A DNA stretch of 64,000 nucleotides from Gamarada debralockiae (taxonomy: Eukaryota > Ascomycota > Leotiomycetes > Helotiales > Hyphodiscaceae). Position 1 is the first letter of the stretch; each line of letters opens with the position of its first letter. Both the position numbers and the translations under genes were made by a program. Shown one piece after another: positions 34,690 through 46,069 of the stretch. A model generated the notes under the pieces. It did no database searches. It saw only the letters and a list, made by a program, of their open reading frames with translations, and was not told the origin of the DNA. The stretch spans positions 1-64,000 of the forward strand of contig NXFV01000795.1 in NCBI GenBank assembly GCA_002803225.1, given 5' to 3'.

Positions 34690-34801
34690 TTGTATATGCT
34701 CTCGATTGTATGAGCTCTCGATTGTATGCGCTCTCGATTGTATGAGCTCTCGATTGTATGAGCTCTCGATTGTATGAGCTCTCGATTGTATGCGCTCTCG
34801 A
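34690..34801. repeat. 16-bp minisatellite, seven copies
   Basis: Seven head-to-tail copies of TTGTATGAGCTCTCGA with no length variation; the first copy reads TTGTATATGCTCTCGA, and copies three and seven carry GCG for GAG. Near-identity of units implies recent expansion. Confidence 0.95.
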
Positions 34802-37262
34802 CCGATGCCGGAACCGTTGTAGGTATGATGTCGATGCTTAGGTAGACAACACCGTTGTGATCGCGAAAAGGGCTCGTGGACGTATGGAATAAAGGGGACG
34901 ATGTTCGGCGTAACGAATCATTGGATGCACATTAGAATATGTATCAACCAAGAGAACAGACATTGTCGTATTCCTACTTTCATGGTACCCCTTGAGGTCG
35001 ATAGTAGGAGTCGGGTCTGGAGTTGAGGGGAAGGGCAGGGTGAGTGGGTTAAGAGTGAGGAGAAGAGAAAGGGGTTCTGGCCTGCAGCGCCGTTGAGCAC
35101 TGGGAGGTGATATCAAACATGGCAGATTGACTCTTACCTGTATCTCGACTTGTCGTTGGTCTCTACCAGAAGAGACCATTCGGCTAAAGAAAGAGAGAGA
35201 GAGAGAGCAACTGGGTATAATGTATGGCGACATGGTCGTTTGTGTACCGTATTCCTTCTGCCAGGTAGCCGAAGCCTGAAGTGACCTTCGCGACGATGAA
35301 CTGGGCTGCGAAAGTAAGGTCATGCAGCCCTCACGACGATGATAAGCTGAGTAGGGAAGCTTTGAACTGCTAGGGCCGAGATCATGTAGTGCACCTTTGT
35401 AACGGTCGTCTAAAGGCAGTGCCAGATCTACTCGTTCCGTCAGGAGTAGCATTCCTTTACATCGCGTCGGCTTGAATTTGGTCGAAATAGTTGCGAAATA
35501 ATAGCGGAGATGGACTCGCACCGAGATTCCTTCGATGGATACCGACTCATGGTGAGATTTTCGGTTCGGGCAGTCAGTTAGAGGTTTATTTGCCGTGTCT
35601 CGGGATCAGGGGGTGCCTCGACGCCTTGGTTATTGATCTGTCGTCTTTGCCGTAATCTCTTCCGACGTCCAAATGAATTAAAGGCCTGGAGTTGGTGGAA
35701 CTTGATCACTCAAAGCCCCTAAGTCTGCCAAAGCGGCTTACGGTCGGTTCCTGTTAGAGAGGATCAGGTGCTATTATGGAGAAGGGGCTTGCAGAGCGCA
35801 TGGTTGGACAACCTCGACAGTTTTCTCATCCGGTTGGCCATTGATCCTCGACCCGCAGACTTCTCCACACTGATAATTTCAAGCCAAACTCCAAGACACC
35901 TGTCACTAAAGAGCGATTTCGAACCGTAGCGTTGTTGATCAGCGCAAGTGTCCGCTGTCGTAACGTCTTCTGCGTACTGTGATGGAACCTTATACATGTA
36001 AGATATTGGCATTTGATAATGGTCTATGGCAGTCAGTACAATTTTAGAAACAACCCGCCTGGTTTGATAGAATGTATGCCTTCCCTGACTCGTATTCAAG
36101 TCGGGATCATTTAGCCATCTTCTAGAGGGCGTGAAGTCTCTGGCGGCGGGTCAGGATTCCAATAGGTTGGAAGAACAGGGTGAGTGGGCACCATCTGGCT
36201 TATATCCTTGACTTATCATGTTTGACCTGTCTCTACTTGCCAATCAAAATCGCGGACTTTAGTTTAACAGCTTGAGAGCCGTGACGGGATTATATCACTG
36301 TGATCATGCCCCATAAGCAGAAATTGCAAACGCAGAAGCATTAGACGAGCAATGAAACCTGTCATTAATGGCTCAATGAATTTTTATTTTATTTTATTTT
36401 TATTAATGTTTGTGCTGAGCCAGTTGCGATTGGCCCTGGTTGAACGGTTGAGATCTCATCTCAATGGCACCTGAGGGCATCAGCAGAATACTAAGTCCCC
36501 CAACCTCCTGAATTAATACCCAAAATGGAGTAACTGAATTGTACAGAAAATAAGCCTTACCTTGTAACAGAATGTATTCTTGAAGTAACTTCCTTATCCA
36601 GCTATCTCTAGTTGATTAAATGGATGGGCCCACTAAAGTAGTTTGGCCCATTTAGGACGCAAACGGGACGGCGGGGTGTCTGGTTTGAGAGCGCCATTGT
36701 TTATGACGTGACTGCACTCAAAGGCGGCTGCTGAGCTTTCACAAGTTACATTGGATTGAACGGAAGCATCCTGACGCCAGTGGTGGGCTGTGTGACATAT
36801 ACCCCGCTACTTTTTCGTCGTACATGGTAGGACATGCGGCTCTATAATGACCTTCGGGCAGCAAATTTATTTCATGCAAGTCATCACATTTTTGATCCAC
36901 CCGAATGCCTTGGACAGCATATGGCGGGCAAATTGCGTAGGCTAGATTGTGGACGGGAAATTGAACAAGAAACGTGTTGAGCAAATATCTTATCCATTTA
37001 CGATCACCGAGCCACAGCCACCTTACGCAGGGCTTTTTAACTCTATCCTCGGGTCATACAGCATAACCCTCCCTCTTCCTTAAGAAGGCACCGGTCTTCA
37101 ATTGAAGAGAAGTTCACAAGCCCGGATTAACCATCTCGGAGTATATTTCGAATCTCAAGGGGCGGCATGTGGGATAATCCCTAAAGGGAAGTTGTGGCTA
37201 CCAGTGGCTGCCACTTGGACACTTGTTCATATACCAAGTCGAAGCAGCGAGGTGTAGTGTGG

Positions 37263-37555
37263 GTGACTTCGTGCCACTTTCGCGACCCACCATATGTCTA
37301 GTCTGACAACAAACGCCGGCGCTAAGTCCGTACAAGGTTAGCGTATCCGGTGACTTCGTGAGGTTTCCGCGACGCGTTCTCGTATTGTTGGCTTTGGGGG
37401 ACGCGACTAGCAGGGAAAGGCGTAACCCAGGGTAAAGGGCAACAAATAGTGGTCCGGTGACTCCGCGCGATTTTCGCGACGCGTCATCATTTTAAGGGGC
37501 AAGTCCTGTTGGATGAGCAATGGTCTGCTGACTTCGCGCGATTTTCGTGTTGCAT
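37263..37555. repeat. Four-copy GC-rich hairpin motif
   Basis: A ~30-bp motif of the form TGACTTCGCGCGATTTTCGC, then GACGCGTCA recurs at about 37263-37290, 37349-37378, 37456-37485 and 37528-37555, with different degrees of decay. Each copy is itself an imperfect inverted repeat (TGAC...GTCA outer arms, CGCG inner arms). Spacing is 75-105 bp with weakly similar spacers. Confidence 0.6.
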
Positions 37556-38840
37556 GAGTCGCGTCGCACTAAAACCCAATCCCAGCATATCCGAATGATT
37601 GCTTACCGACCAACGGTGGAACTTCGATGGATGCACGTTTTCAAATCTTTTAGATCGAGACCAAAAGGGCTGTTTGGCCCAGCAGAGAGATCGCAAACAA
37701 TTGTCTTGAGGGAGGCTTGGGGGCTGGAAACTGAGGAAAGCGAATTGGTCGGCTTCATTTGCAGCCTTGACAGAGATTGTGGGCGAGGCATTGGAAGAGA
37801 ACTGTTACTTCATCGGTTGACTAGCTTTATCATGCGATGAGAGAAGGGAGAAATGTACAGTCGCTGAACACTGCTTCTGACTAGCTGCGTCTATCCCTGC
37901 ATCTATCCTAATTTAAATGCTACGCTCCGGCGTATATTTAATAAATCCACGCACTCTAAAACATAGAACAATTCCATACGGTAATGCAGCCCCACCCTTA
38001 TATGTCATGGTTTGCACCTCAGCATCAATGCCTCAAATACAGCCATCAAATAAACTCAAACTCTTCTCATCCATTTCATATCTCCCCTAGAACGCGTAAC
38101 CGGGATAAATGACCGCGAGGAAGTATGCAGCAGCAAAGACCGTTCTTGTAAACCCTATCAGTCGGCGATGTAGTCACAAATGTAAAATTAGGGAGGTAAT
38201 TGCTTACCCTCCTTCGAAGACGATAAGCTATTCTCGTTCTTCATAAGTGCAAGAATTTCCAGAGTTGTGAATAAGGACGATAAAATTGTGTGGGATTGAG
38301 GAAACATTTACTGAACTGAGACATCATGGGATGTGCTTGAGGAGGCGAGAATCAAGATGCTCCCAATGTTGATTCTGACTATCCGCCATTTTAGCACCTC
38401 AGGCTGGAGGCGTCAATATGCTGCCTCCTTTTTATCACGTGATCATGAGTACTCTGCACAAGTGTTGAAATATACAGGGGTTATAAGGTATATTATAGTC
38501 ACCGTAGTATTAACTTTGGAGGTATACAATTAAGGTCTTAGAATCTTGCTTGATTGATCACATAAAGTGAGTTTTCTCTTTCCTTCTACAGGGCAGCCAG
38601 ACGTCCAACTGATATAGACAATTCTGCTCAACACTCTGGCTAGTGCTTCCTAGCCTGCCCCAACATTGTATCATCATTATGTAATAATTGACATTATTGA
38701 CATCATTTGATACTACAATATGCTCCTAGTTCTAGCTTGTGATGTATTGACTCTTTTAGGTACATCTCTCACAAAAATATCGGCCCTACTTTTCCTCAGA
38801 CAGAGGTCCCCAAAGAAGAAACCCATGGGAACTGGTAGCA

Positions 38841-38856
38841 CGTGGCCACGTGTCCC
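38841..38856. promoter_or_regulatory. Fused double E-box palindrome
   Basis: CACGTGGCCACGTG is a perfect 14-bp palindrome made of two CACGTG E-boxes within 38841-38856. Such sites bind bHLH factors, but no gene starts nearby that I can support; the deaminase relic begins about 0.5 kb downstream. Confidence 0.35.
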
Positions 38857-39370
38857 ACTTTCGCAGCGCGACTCGTGGCAGTGGCCTCGCCTCCAAAGAA
38901 GTCTTTCCCATGGCGGCACATTACTTCAGCAAGAAGCACTACTGTATAATAAACCCTCAGAGGAGGCTAAAATTACTAATTTATACGGAGAGCACGTGGC
39001 ATGGCTAATGGAGGAAATCACGAATCTGAGGTCACATGGTGTGCATAATTCTTTAGCAAGGCGAGGTAACCCTTGGCCAACCGACACAACCAAAATCGTC
39101 AGGCAAGTTTAACCTATGATAAATTGCGTGGAAAATTAAGAACATCTGAATATGTTTGTACTGTGTTGTCATCACCACCTCCAGATACCATTTCTTGTGC
39201 AGCTCTACGCAATTATATCGAATAGTCGTGGGTTGGTTCATGATGAAGATAGACCTTTTGAGAATTGAGGCCCAACGCCGCTTCCGATACAGCCACAAAA
39301 TGCGGGGTAACGCTTCCATATTCAATCATGACAATGTGAGGTCTTAGGCGAAGCATATCATCTCTCCATC

Positions 39371-41499
39371 ATGATGTGGAATAGCAGTGTCACTAGGGAA
39401 CATTTGCTACAGAAGATCAGTCTTCTCGCTATACTGGAGTCCGTCCGAGATCATCCCAAGCAGCATGTGTTAATCTCGCCACCAGGTTGGAGATCCAGCC
39501 TTACTATCGAGCAAGAGCGGGAGATCGTTAGTAACCTGGCGTTCCTCTCCTCCCGTTCCAAGAACTCTAAAAGGGTGGTCGCAATTGGCGTCGAAGAGGA
39601 TCATGATGGCCAAGGAATGGTCATTCGCATGGCTGTCAACGGCGGTCACAAAGATATACCGTACATTGAAGAAGGATTAAAACAGATCAGTAGAATATTG
39701 GAGCAGGCTTCACGACGAGGTAAGGCTTAATCTGTCAATCTATGGCTGTTGTTAATATTTGATAGAGCAACCAGAAGCAGAGAACACAACAATGCTGCTT
39801 CGGCTGATCGTCTCAGGGGACTTTCCCCGAATCTTCAAGCGCCTGCAATTGGGGACTAAATACGATATTGTGGCATCCCACATTATGCTACTATATCGAA
39901 CTCTCTATAACGGTCCCAATCCAGGCATTGAAAACCAGCAGATGGAGGCTCTGCGAGAAATGTCCAAAACCTTACTAGGCCTCTTCCAACGACTAAACAA
40001 GTTACCATCGCCTCAGAGGAATCCTGTCGCTTATGAAATAACGGAGCAAATAGTCATGCTAGCTCACAATTTGAGCCAGTCGCCTGGCTTCATCATTGCG
40101 CTCACCACGTCCTCGGACCTTGGCCCTAAGCAACGAGTCTCTCTTGAAGACACAGTGCGCAAGCTTGGCCAATACTACAAAGCGAGTTCAAAGCTTGTGT
40201 TGGCAGCAAGACGTAGGAAATATCGAATATTTCAAAGAATCCGTGTGGAGAGATTCCAGACCAGTGTTCTTGATAATATCAAACAACCATCAACGTCGGG
40301 ATCTGCACTCCCTTTGATCAAACAACTGCTCAATTCGCCAGACACTTCCAAGTTATTGGGACGGTTTCATGACTCGGAGTCAATTGCTGATGCTGCCATT
40401 CTTCGTCGACTAAATAATTCCAGGTCTGGTATTAAAGTGCATGCCGAAATCAAGCTTCTGTTGTTTTACGAAGCACATCCAGAGACTACCAGGCCGAGGG
40501 TGATATGTGCCAGCAGTGTTTTTAGTAGTGCAGAAAATCGCCCCCCTTTATTACTACTTGGAATAATTTTGATTATTATATTGCCAATTATTGCAATATA
40601 TTGCAATATATTACACAATTTGTATGGGAGAGCTGTCTAAAGATTTATTGCATCAAGTTTCTCAGGCCCATTTTCACACTGCAGTGTGCACTACTGGAAA
40701 CACTGTGTGCCAGCAAGAGCGCCTGTTACTTATGCGATCTCTTCATCAAACTTCATGGTGAATTCTAAACACTAGGAACATTTGGGAAGTTCAACGAGAG
40801 ATGGATCTTGCCCGACTGGCTAGACACTATTCCCTCAGATCGGATTCAACCTCTGAGGAAGATTGTAGAGCAATTTAGCATGATCCTAGATTCGGAAATT
40901 GGCCTGGCCTTAAAGAGTTCTAGCGCCTACCCGATCCATTGGAGAGCAATGTTGGCTTATCTGCCCAGTGGTCGAACTCTACTGTGGATAGTGGCCTTTG
41001 CACCGGTATATCTCCAGTACAATGTGGCCTTGTTTCTTCTATAGCGGGGTCAAAGCTAGATTCTAACCCATTTGTAAGTTAACCTTGACCTGTCATCTTC
41101 CAAGCACTGAACTTAGTTACTAATAGCCAGTTGGAATTATAGAAGCCAATTAGTTCACCGTCTTCTTCCTATCCTAATCTAGCTCCAACACCAACATCGG
41201 CTCTAACTCTCAACGCAACAGGATTCCGGCAATACATAAAGTTGAGCCATGGCAAGGATATATGGGCACGACTACCAGAAAAAGAAATCTCCTTCACTGT
41301 GGAATTTCATGACTTGTACGCCGTTGTTCTTTTTAGTGTCCCAAAAAGCCTTAACCATAGAACGTACACTGTATCATGGGTTCGTGTTGCATTGCTGGAT
41401 TCCGCGGAGCAGTCAAAGCTCAGAATCGAGTGCGAAAACGTCGTATTTCTGGAGAGCATTCGAGAAGGCGTTGAGAAGAGGTTAAAATGTCAGAAATGA
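39371..41499 (+). pseudogene. OTT_1508-like deaminase gene, disrupted
   Basis: The locus matches the large fungal family with a C-terminal OTT_1508-like nucleic-acid/nucleotide deaminase domain. Exon 1 (39371-39719) and exon 2 (from 39766) join in frame and encode an alpha-helical N-terminal region. The zinc-dependent deaminase core is visible: HAE in KVHAEIKLLLFYE and the CxxC in KSACYLCDLF. Three lesions follow. A 192-bp MITE (40514-40705) interrupts the sequence between VICA and SKSACYLC. An in-frame TAA lies at 40766-40768, just past the CxxC and before NERWILPDWLD. A 1-bp frame change is needed near 40930 to continue into YP-PLESNVGLSAQWSNST. A final exon, about 41145-41499, gives an ordinary C-terminus. 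Family function in fungi is unknown; roles in conflict with selfish elements have been proposed. This copy is not translatable. Confidence 0.75.
40514..40705. mobile_element. hAT-like MITE with 8-bp TSD
   Basis: A 192-bp insertion with terminal inverted repeats: CAGTGTTTTTAGTAGTGCA at the left end and TGCACTACTGGAAACACTG at the right, differing at two positions. It is flanked by perfect copies of TGTGCCAG (40506-40513 and 40706-40713). Eight-bp target duplications and CAG(T/G)G ends are diagnostic of hAT elements. The interior is AT-rich and non-coding. Removing it with one TSD copy restores the deaminase frame through the CxxC motif. Confidence 0.9.
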
Positions 41500-41877
41500 G
41501 TCGCAAACGAAATTCTATATTCGGTGGAAGCAGCAAATGATTTCTATCCAATGCAGTTCTGTTGGCCCTTCCTAGCGATAAATCAACATCGGGTAACAAA
41601 ATCGATTTATATGCCCTAGCCTTTCTGCGCAGTCTATGAAGTCCTAAGCCATGAGGCCGCCAAGTTCGGTTGAACCATCACTCATGACGACCGAATACTA
41701 TAAAATTCCGAACATCTTGAGGAATTTACGGGGAAAGCGCAGAAGGATATACTGTAATGGATCACAAAGAAGCACGATCGATCAAAGGGGTTTGAAGTAG
41801 GATACTAAATCCTTCTCTCCTTCCGCCCTTGTTCTCTGAACTGTCCCGAAGGTTTGTGAGTACTATGCAAAATGTCA

Positions 41878-42834
41878 TCATGGTCCTATCTTAATTGCCT
41901 CCTTCTCAATCGCTTCATTGGCTGATTTTAATTTCTCCTTCAATGGTTGCCTTTTATAAGCAATCTTTTCGTGCACTTCTTCAGAAACTAACTCTCCTCG
42001 ATCAAAAGCTTCCACCGCAAGCCAGAAAACCTCATCTTCCAGGACCTCCATCTGCTCATATATTTCAGAACGCGTGTACTCTGCTTCTTCATTGTGGATG
42101 TCCAAATTTGTCACGAAGTCCCAATCTGCTAACCACCGGTCGATTAAAGCTGTTTTGATACCGTCTCTGACAAGCTCTGAACAGCTTCTTCCCGCCTCGA
42201 TACAAAGCTGACTAGCAATATATTGTACTGGTGCTCTTGCTCCAAAGCATCGGGCAATTGCTGCAAAATAAATTCCAATTTTGAATTGTTCCAAGTGCTC
42301 GGTACGACGATACATGTCTTGCTGAAGAGAGAAAGTATTTTCGTTTTCAAGATTGATATATCGCCCAATACCACGGTCTACAAGAGTGCGAAGAGACACA
42401 ACGTGTTCGATGTATTCCTTGCTGATTTCCCAATCGAAGACATATTCAGATTTGAAGAGAGACTTTTCCTGCGGTGACACCAAGTCCGCCGCTAAATGAT
42501 ATGATGCTGGTCCTTCTGAATGTGGAGCATAGATCAGAGCGATCCAAACGTCTTCTGCCCCTTCATCCTGAGCATTATATTCATCCAATGCACCACTTAT
42601 TGTTCTGGAGAGCTTATCGCTGACCGAAACGAGGGCTATCGGTTCTCGTTCATCCTGAAACCTGTACTTATGCCGCTCGTTGAACTCTTGTTTGCGCTCC
42701 GCAGATGACAACTCTTTGCGTTGACCCATACTTTTGCCACAAACCAGACCTCCAGCGCTACGGCGTGACCAATATCTTGAGAAGAATTTCCCTTTAGCAC
42801 TGTGCATCTCGCTGATTCCCGTACGGGTACGCAC
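41878..42834 (-). CDS. Conserved fungal protein, DUF7587-like
   Basis: An open frame of 318 codons without recognised catalytic motif. The region PIALVSVSDKLSRTISGALD, then EDVWIALIYAP, then YVFDWEISKEYI and HVVSLRTLVDRGI recalls the fungal family often annotated DUF7587, which is expanded near HET/NLR-type genes; this match is from memory of the pattern and is moderate. The C-terminal third is helical and charged. The 5' end is uncertain: the frame opens at a GTG (42834), the first ATG is at 42807, and it stays open upstream to a possible acceptor at 42890, so an additional first exon is likely. It follows the deaminase relic tail to tail. Confidence 0.6.
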   Translation of the reverse strand: MRTRTGISEMHSAKGKFFSRYWSRRSAGGLVCGKSMGQRKELSSAERKQEFNERHKYRFQDEREPIALVSVSDKLSRTISGALDEYNAQDEGAEDVWIALIYAPHSEGPASYHLAADLVSPQEKSLFKSEYVFDWEISKEYIEHVVSLRTLVDRGIGRYINLENENTFSLQQDMYRRTEHLEQFKIGIYFAAIARCFGARAPVQYIASQLCIEAGRSCSELVRDGIKTALIDRWLADWDFVTNLDIHNEEAEYTRSEIYEQMEVLEDEVFWLAVEAFDRGELVSEEVHEKIAYKRQPLKEKLKSANEAIEKEAIKIGP

Positions 42835-43499
42835 AAGTACTGGGTTGAGGCAGAAAGCGTCTGTGGACCTTCCGTAAAGTTCCCTAGGGTAAAAAGAGGA
42901 TTATAATCGCGTTGAATAATTCCTTGTTGCACAGTTCAATACAGTATTTGCAAAGATGAGGTACTTTAAAAAGCTGACCTGGTGTTGCCTTCGAGGCTCT
43001 AGAGGTCTGGATTCTAGGCCTCTGGCTAGAACCCAATTACTAAGCACAATTTCCAACATCCCCTTCCTCCCTAGCCAATCAGATCACCCATTCTCACGGG
43101 ATCTAACATGTGACCGTATTTAATATTTAGGACTTCCAGTTGTGCCGTCTGCCAATTATTTTGTCCGCAGAAAGACTCCTCTATACTTCTCTCTCGGGTA
43201 AATAGATCCATTCCCTATCTCTTGACCGATTCTCTGTGACCTTCCACATAGCCCCTAGCCTGTTACTTGCCGTTTTTCATCCATTAAGCGCTGAGAAGTT
43301 CCCAAAGAGTGACAAGGTTCCTCCGCGAGTGTTTTCCATGTGGAATTAGACGCAGTAATAATCTGACTAGGTAAGAGTCGACACAATTTTCAGGGAAAGT
43401 ATTAGCTTAAAGATATTATTTAGCCGTCAGCTTCACAAGTCATAAATTTCCCCACTGCTCACTGTCACCATCTCACACAAATACTTCCAAATTGGCTAT

Positions 43500-43790
43500 T
43501 CAAGTCAACACACTTCCAGCCGCAGCTTCCGCACTAGCTGCTCCTTCCATTTGGATTGCCTCACTCTCTAAAGCATAATTCTGGTATGCAGCATTGTTTC
43601 CACCATTAGAATTCCCTCCACCTGAATAGTTCCCTCCACCTGAATAGTTCCCTCCACCTGAATAGTTCCCTCCACCTGAATAGTTTCCTCCACCTGAATA
43701 GTCCCCTCCACCCGAGTAATCCCCATTATTCCCTGAATGGCCATTATTATCTCCCGAATCATCGTCGCAGAGGGAGAAGCAGAGACCCAT
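43500..43790 (-). CDS. Gly-rich repeat protein with lipidation start
   Basis: A 96-aa intronless frame. The first residues MGLCFSLCDDD fit a dual lipidation signal: Gly2 for N-myristoylation and Cys4/Cys8 for palmitoylation. Residues ~23-58 are six tandem hexapeptides of the form (D/N)YSGGG, coded by near-identical 18-bp repeats, followed by an Asn/Gly stretch and an Ala-rich acidic tail. This suggests a small membrane-tethered, flexible or adhesive protein at the plasma membrane. No family was recognised. The DNA repeat makes length variation between strains likely. The alternative frame over the same repeats (GTIQVE units) has no matching logic. Confidence 0.6.
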   Translation of the reverse strand: MGLCFSLCDDDSGDNNGHSGNNGDYSGGGDYSGGGNYSGGGNYSGGGNYSGGGNYSGGGNSNGGNNAAYQNYALESEAIQMEGAASAEAAAGSVLT

Positions 43791-46069
43791 TGCTACTGAT
43801 TTATGTCCAAGGTCTGGTTTGTAGTGTGCTCAGCTTTTAGGGAGGAATTTTATTGCAGGTGATATGTCTTGTTTTGCATCAGATTAGTAAATTTCAGTGT
43901 ACGGACTTGAGCATGAAGACCAAAGGAGTTATCTGGAGTGAGGTTGGATGATACAAACCTTGGCAACACAATCAAACTATCTGAGGAACTATGAAACAGG
44001 CGATGGTGACTTTTAGTACTGGAGAGGTTGTGCTATAAATAATATCGAATGCGCTAGCCTCCTACGTTGTGTTGCATGCCACATCAATGACACTAGTCCA
44101 ATAAAATACAAAATTTGGCGAGGTCGGCAGGGATATTTCAGCTGTGCTGGTATCTTCTAATATCAGCTTTGGCCTTGGGGGTCTATTTACCCACTTTGAG
44201 CATTGAGGTTCACTGTTCTGAACTCAGATTCACACAAGAGAAGGAGTATTGTAAGATTAGGCGATTGATTTTGGAGTATTCAAGTACTCTTTGCAACTAT
44301 AAATTTTCCTTGATGCTCCCAAATTATAACGAGAAAAGGAGCTCCTTCAGCTGCAAGCCACAAAAGACACTGTCCAACCACTGGAGCTTTTCTTCGCTAA
44401 TGTTGTCCGTTTCCGTTTGCACCCGTCACTTCCCTCATCATCGCTTTCCTGATCTTCAGCATATTCCTAACATTCCCCATCGCTAGCCTGACCTTGGCTT
44501 GCTGCTGAACTTTTCTCCGAAACTAGGCTATAATTTCGCATCGAAGCATAAGTCTTCCATGTGAGGCGAAAACTTTTCTTTAGCAGGCGAACTTGGACAC
44601 CTCCTGACGGTTGTCAACACCTAATGACCATCGGCGCTGTGGTTCTGTTCATGCCGCAAGGAATTTTTGGCTTCGGGTGTCAACGAGAGGTAGCGCATAA
44701 TTTCACATCCAAAGAGCTATCTGCACCCTCCTCTCACCAAAGTGTAGATTCGTCAAGGCTAACATCCCATTCATGGTCTGTCCAATTTGTATCTCATGCT
44801 CAGGGTGCTTCGACAGTTCCTCTCCCGTTGACGCCGAGTCCCCTGCAACCAGCTAAAGCACAGGAAGGATGCTTCGTGATTTGAACTGCAGAGGCTTGAC
44901 GAGGAGAAGTGAGTTGCAGTACATACGCACTGTGAGTGTGGCTGGGTTGGTGTACATGAGCGAAGCGGTACATGGTCACGTGCTACGTGGCTTAGCCAGT
45001 ACTCATAAATCGTGGCCTGCTCAGTACTGCACCACCAGTGGGTGCACTAATCGTTCGGCTAGCACCATCACCACCCAATATGCAACGACGATTAGTTGAT
45101 TGACATGAACTTCAAGGCAATGACCTTTCGAAATAAACTTAGGTCTAAATTGAAATTCTCTGTTGTAATTAATGATATTTCAGCATATTTTAATTGATTT
45201 GGATCCGAAGTTGGCGTTGTGGTTTGTGAGGCACTCAATTTAGTGCACCTGGTGGCACTCAGACTGCCTAGTTGAGCCGAGAGTGATTAGCGCCTGAGCA
45301 AGAGCGGCAGGCTTACGAACCAAATGCGAAGCACAAGAGAGAAAGAGTTGGTTGATAATACCTTAACATCTTATAGGGAGTCCCTAGAGGCAGGAAAAAT
45401 ATATGTTTAAAGTTGAAACTTAGAACGAAGTGAGCCAAACAGGGTCTAGGTGCGAACCCCTAATAAAGTTAAGTATAGAAGTAGACCTTTTTCTCCTTTG
45501 GACCTCTATGAAAGACGTCTTGGATATTAGGTACCTATAGGCTAAGGTAAGAAGTAGGTAACAGGATTGAAGCTGACAGAGAGTCAAAGGGAGCATGGCG
45601 GAACTTCAGGCAGTACAAAGTAGTTTCCGCCCTGGACATAGAACTGGTCTGCTACCATTCTGATGATAAAGAGGGGGCGCCACGGAGCTATTGATTTGTC
45701 GTGAAGGGCGAGGTGGCGACACGTCGAGTCTCATGAGCCGAGAAGCAGTAGGCAGCAATTTTAGACTTCGATCGAACTTTATCCAACCCAGCCTCATTCA
45801 ACAATCTCTTCAGACCGCGACTTTTGACCGGTTCAAAGATAAATCCCCCTTAAACTCAGACTTGAGCTGAGAACCACTCTCAGACATGATGGGAAAATGA
45901 CGTCACGTCTTTGATAATGGAGTCATTCAAGGGTGCATCTCCTCGTCGACCGCTCGGAATCCGAATCGTCAATATTATGCGAGGAAAGTTTGATGATCTG
46001 GTCATTTCCTAGGTAGATCACGCTTCACTGCATGCCAAGCCGGTTTACGTGGCTCTCTATATGTCTAGG
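43791..46069. repeat. Intergenic with dispersed-repeat copy 2
   Basis: No supported gene. 45281-45362 repeats the sequence found at 19911-19986 (GATTAGCGCCTGAGCAAGAG through GAGTTGGTTGATAATACC). DNA just after it (about 45378-45600) has the look of further element sequence, but ends were not found. Short frames at 44115-44486 and 44561-44884 lack domains. Confidence 0.45.

Larger units (their letters stand above)
32363..39370. other. Gene desert, about 7 kb
   Basis: No gene could be supported on either strand. The longest frame (34838-35521, minus, 227 codons) has low-complexity Ser/Pro/Leu sequence, no domain and no splicing logic. The stretch contains a minisatellite, a GA microsatellite (35187-35203), a TTTTA-rich tract (36380-36402), a GC-rich hairpin array and a CACGTG palindrome, noted separately where useful. 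Possible non-coding transcripts or decayed elements cannot be excluded. Confidence 0.45.

Noticed and set aside
34838..35521. 227-codon open frame on the minus strand
   Set aside because: Low-complexity Ser/Pro/Leu composition, no motif, no promoter or intron logic, overlaps a GA microsatellite.
38720..39112. 130-codon plus-strand frame upstream of the deaminase relic
   Set aside because: No domain, no family resemblance, spans the CACGTG palindrome; not supported.
40758..40775. 18-nt GT...AG stretch with a CTAAAC branch-like word as an ultra-short intron
   Set aside because: Far below the minimal fungal intron size, and family alignment length fits better if these six codons are coding with one nonsense codon.
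43568..43762. Alternative frame over the Gly-rich repeats (GTIQVE hexapeptides)
   Set aside because: A shadow of the 18-bp DNA repeat in another frame; lacks the plausible lipidation start.
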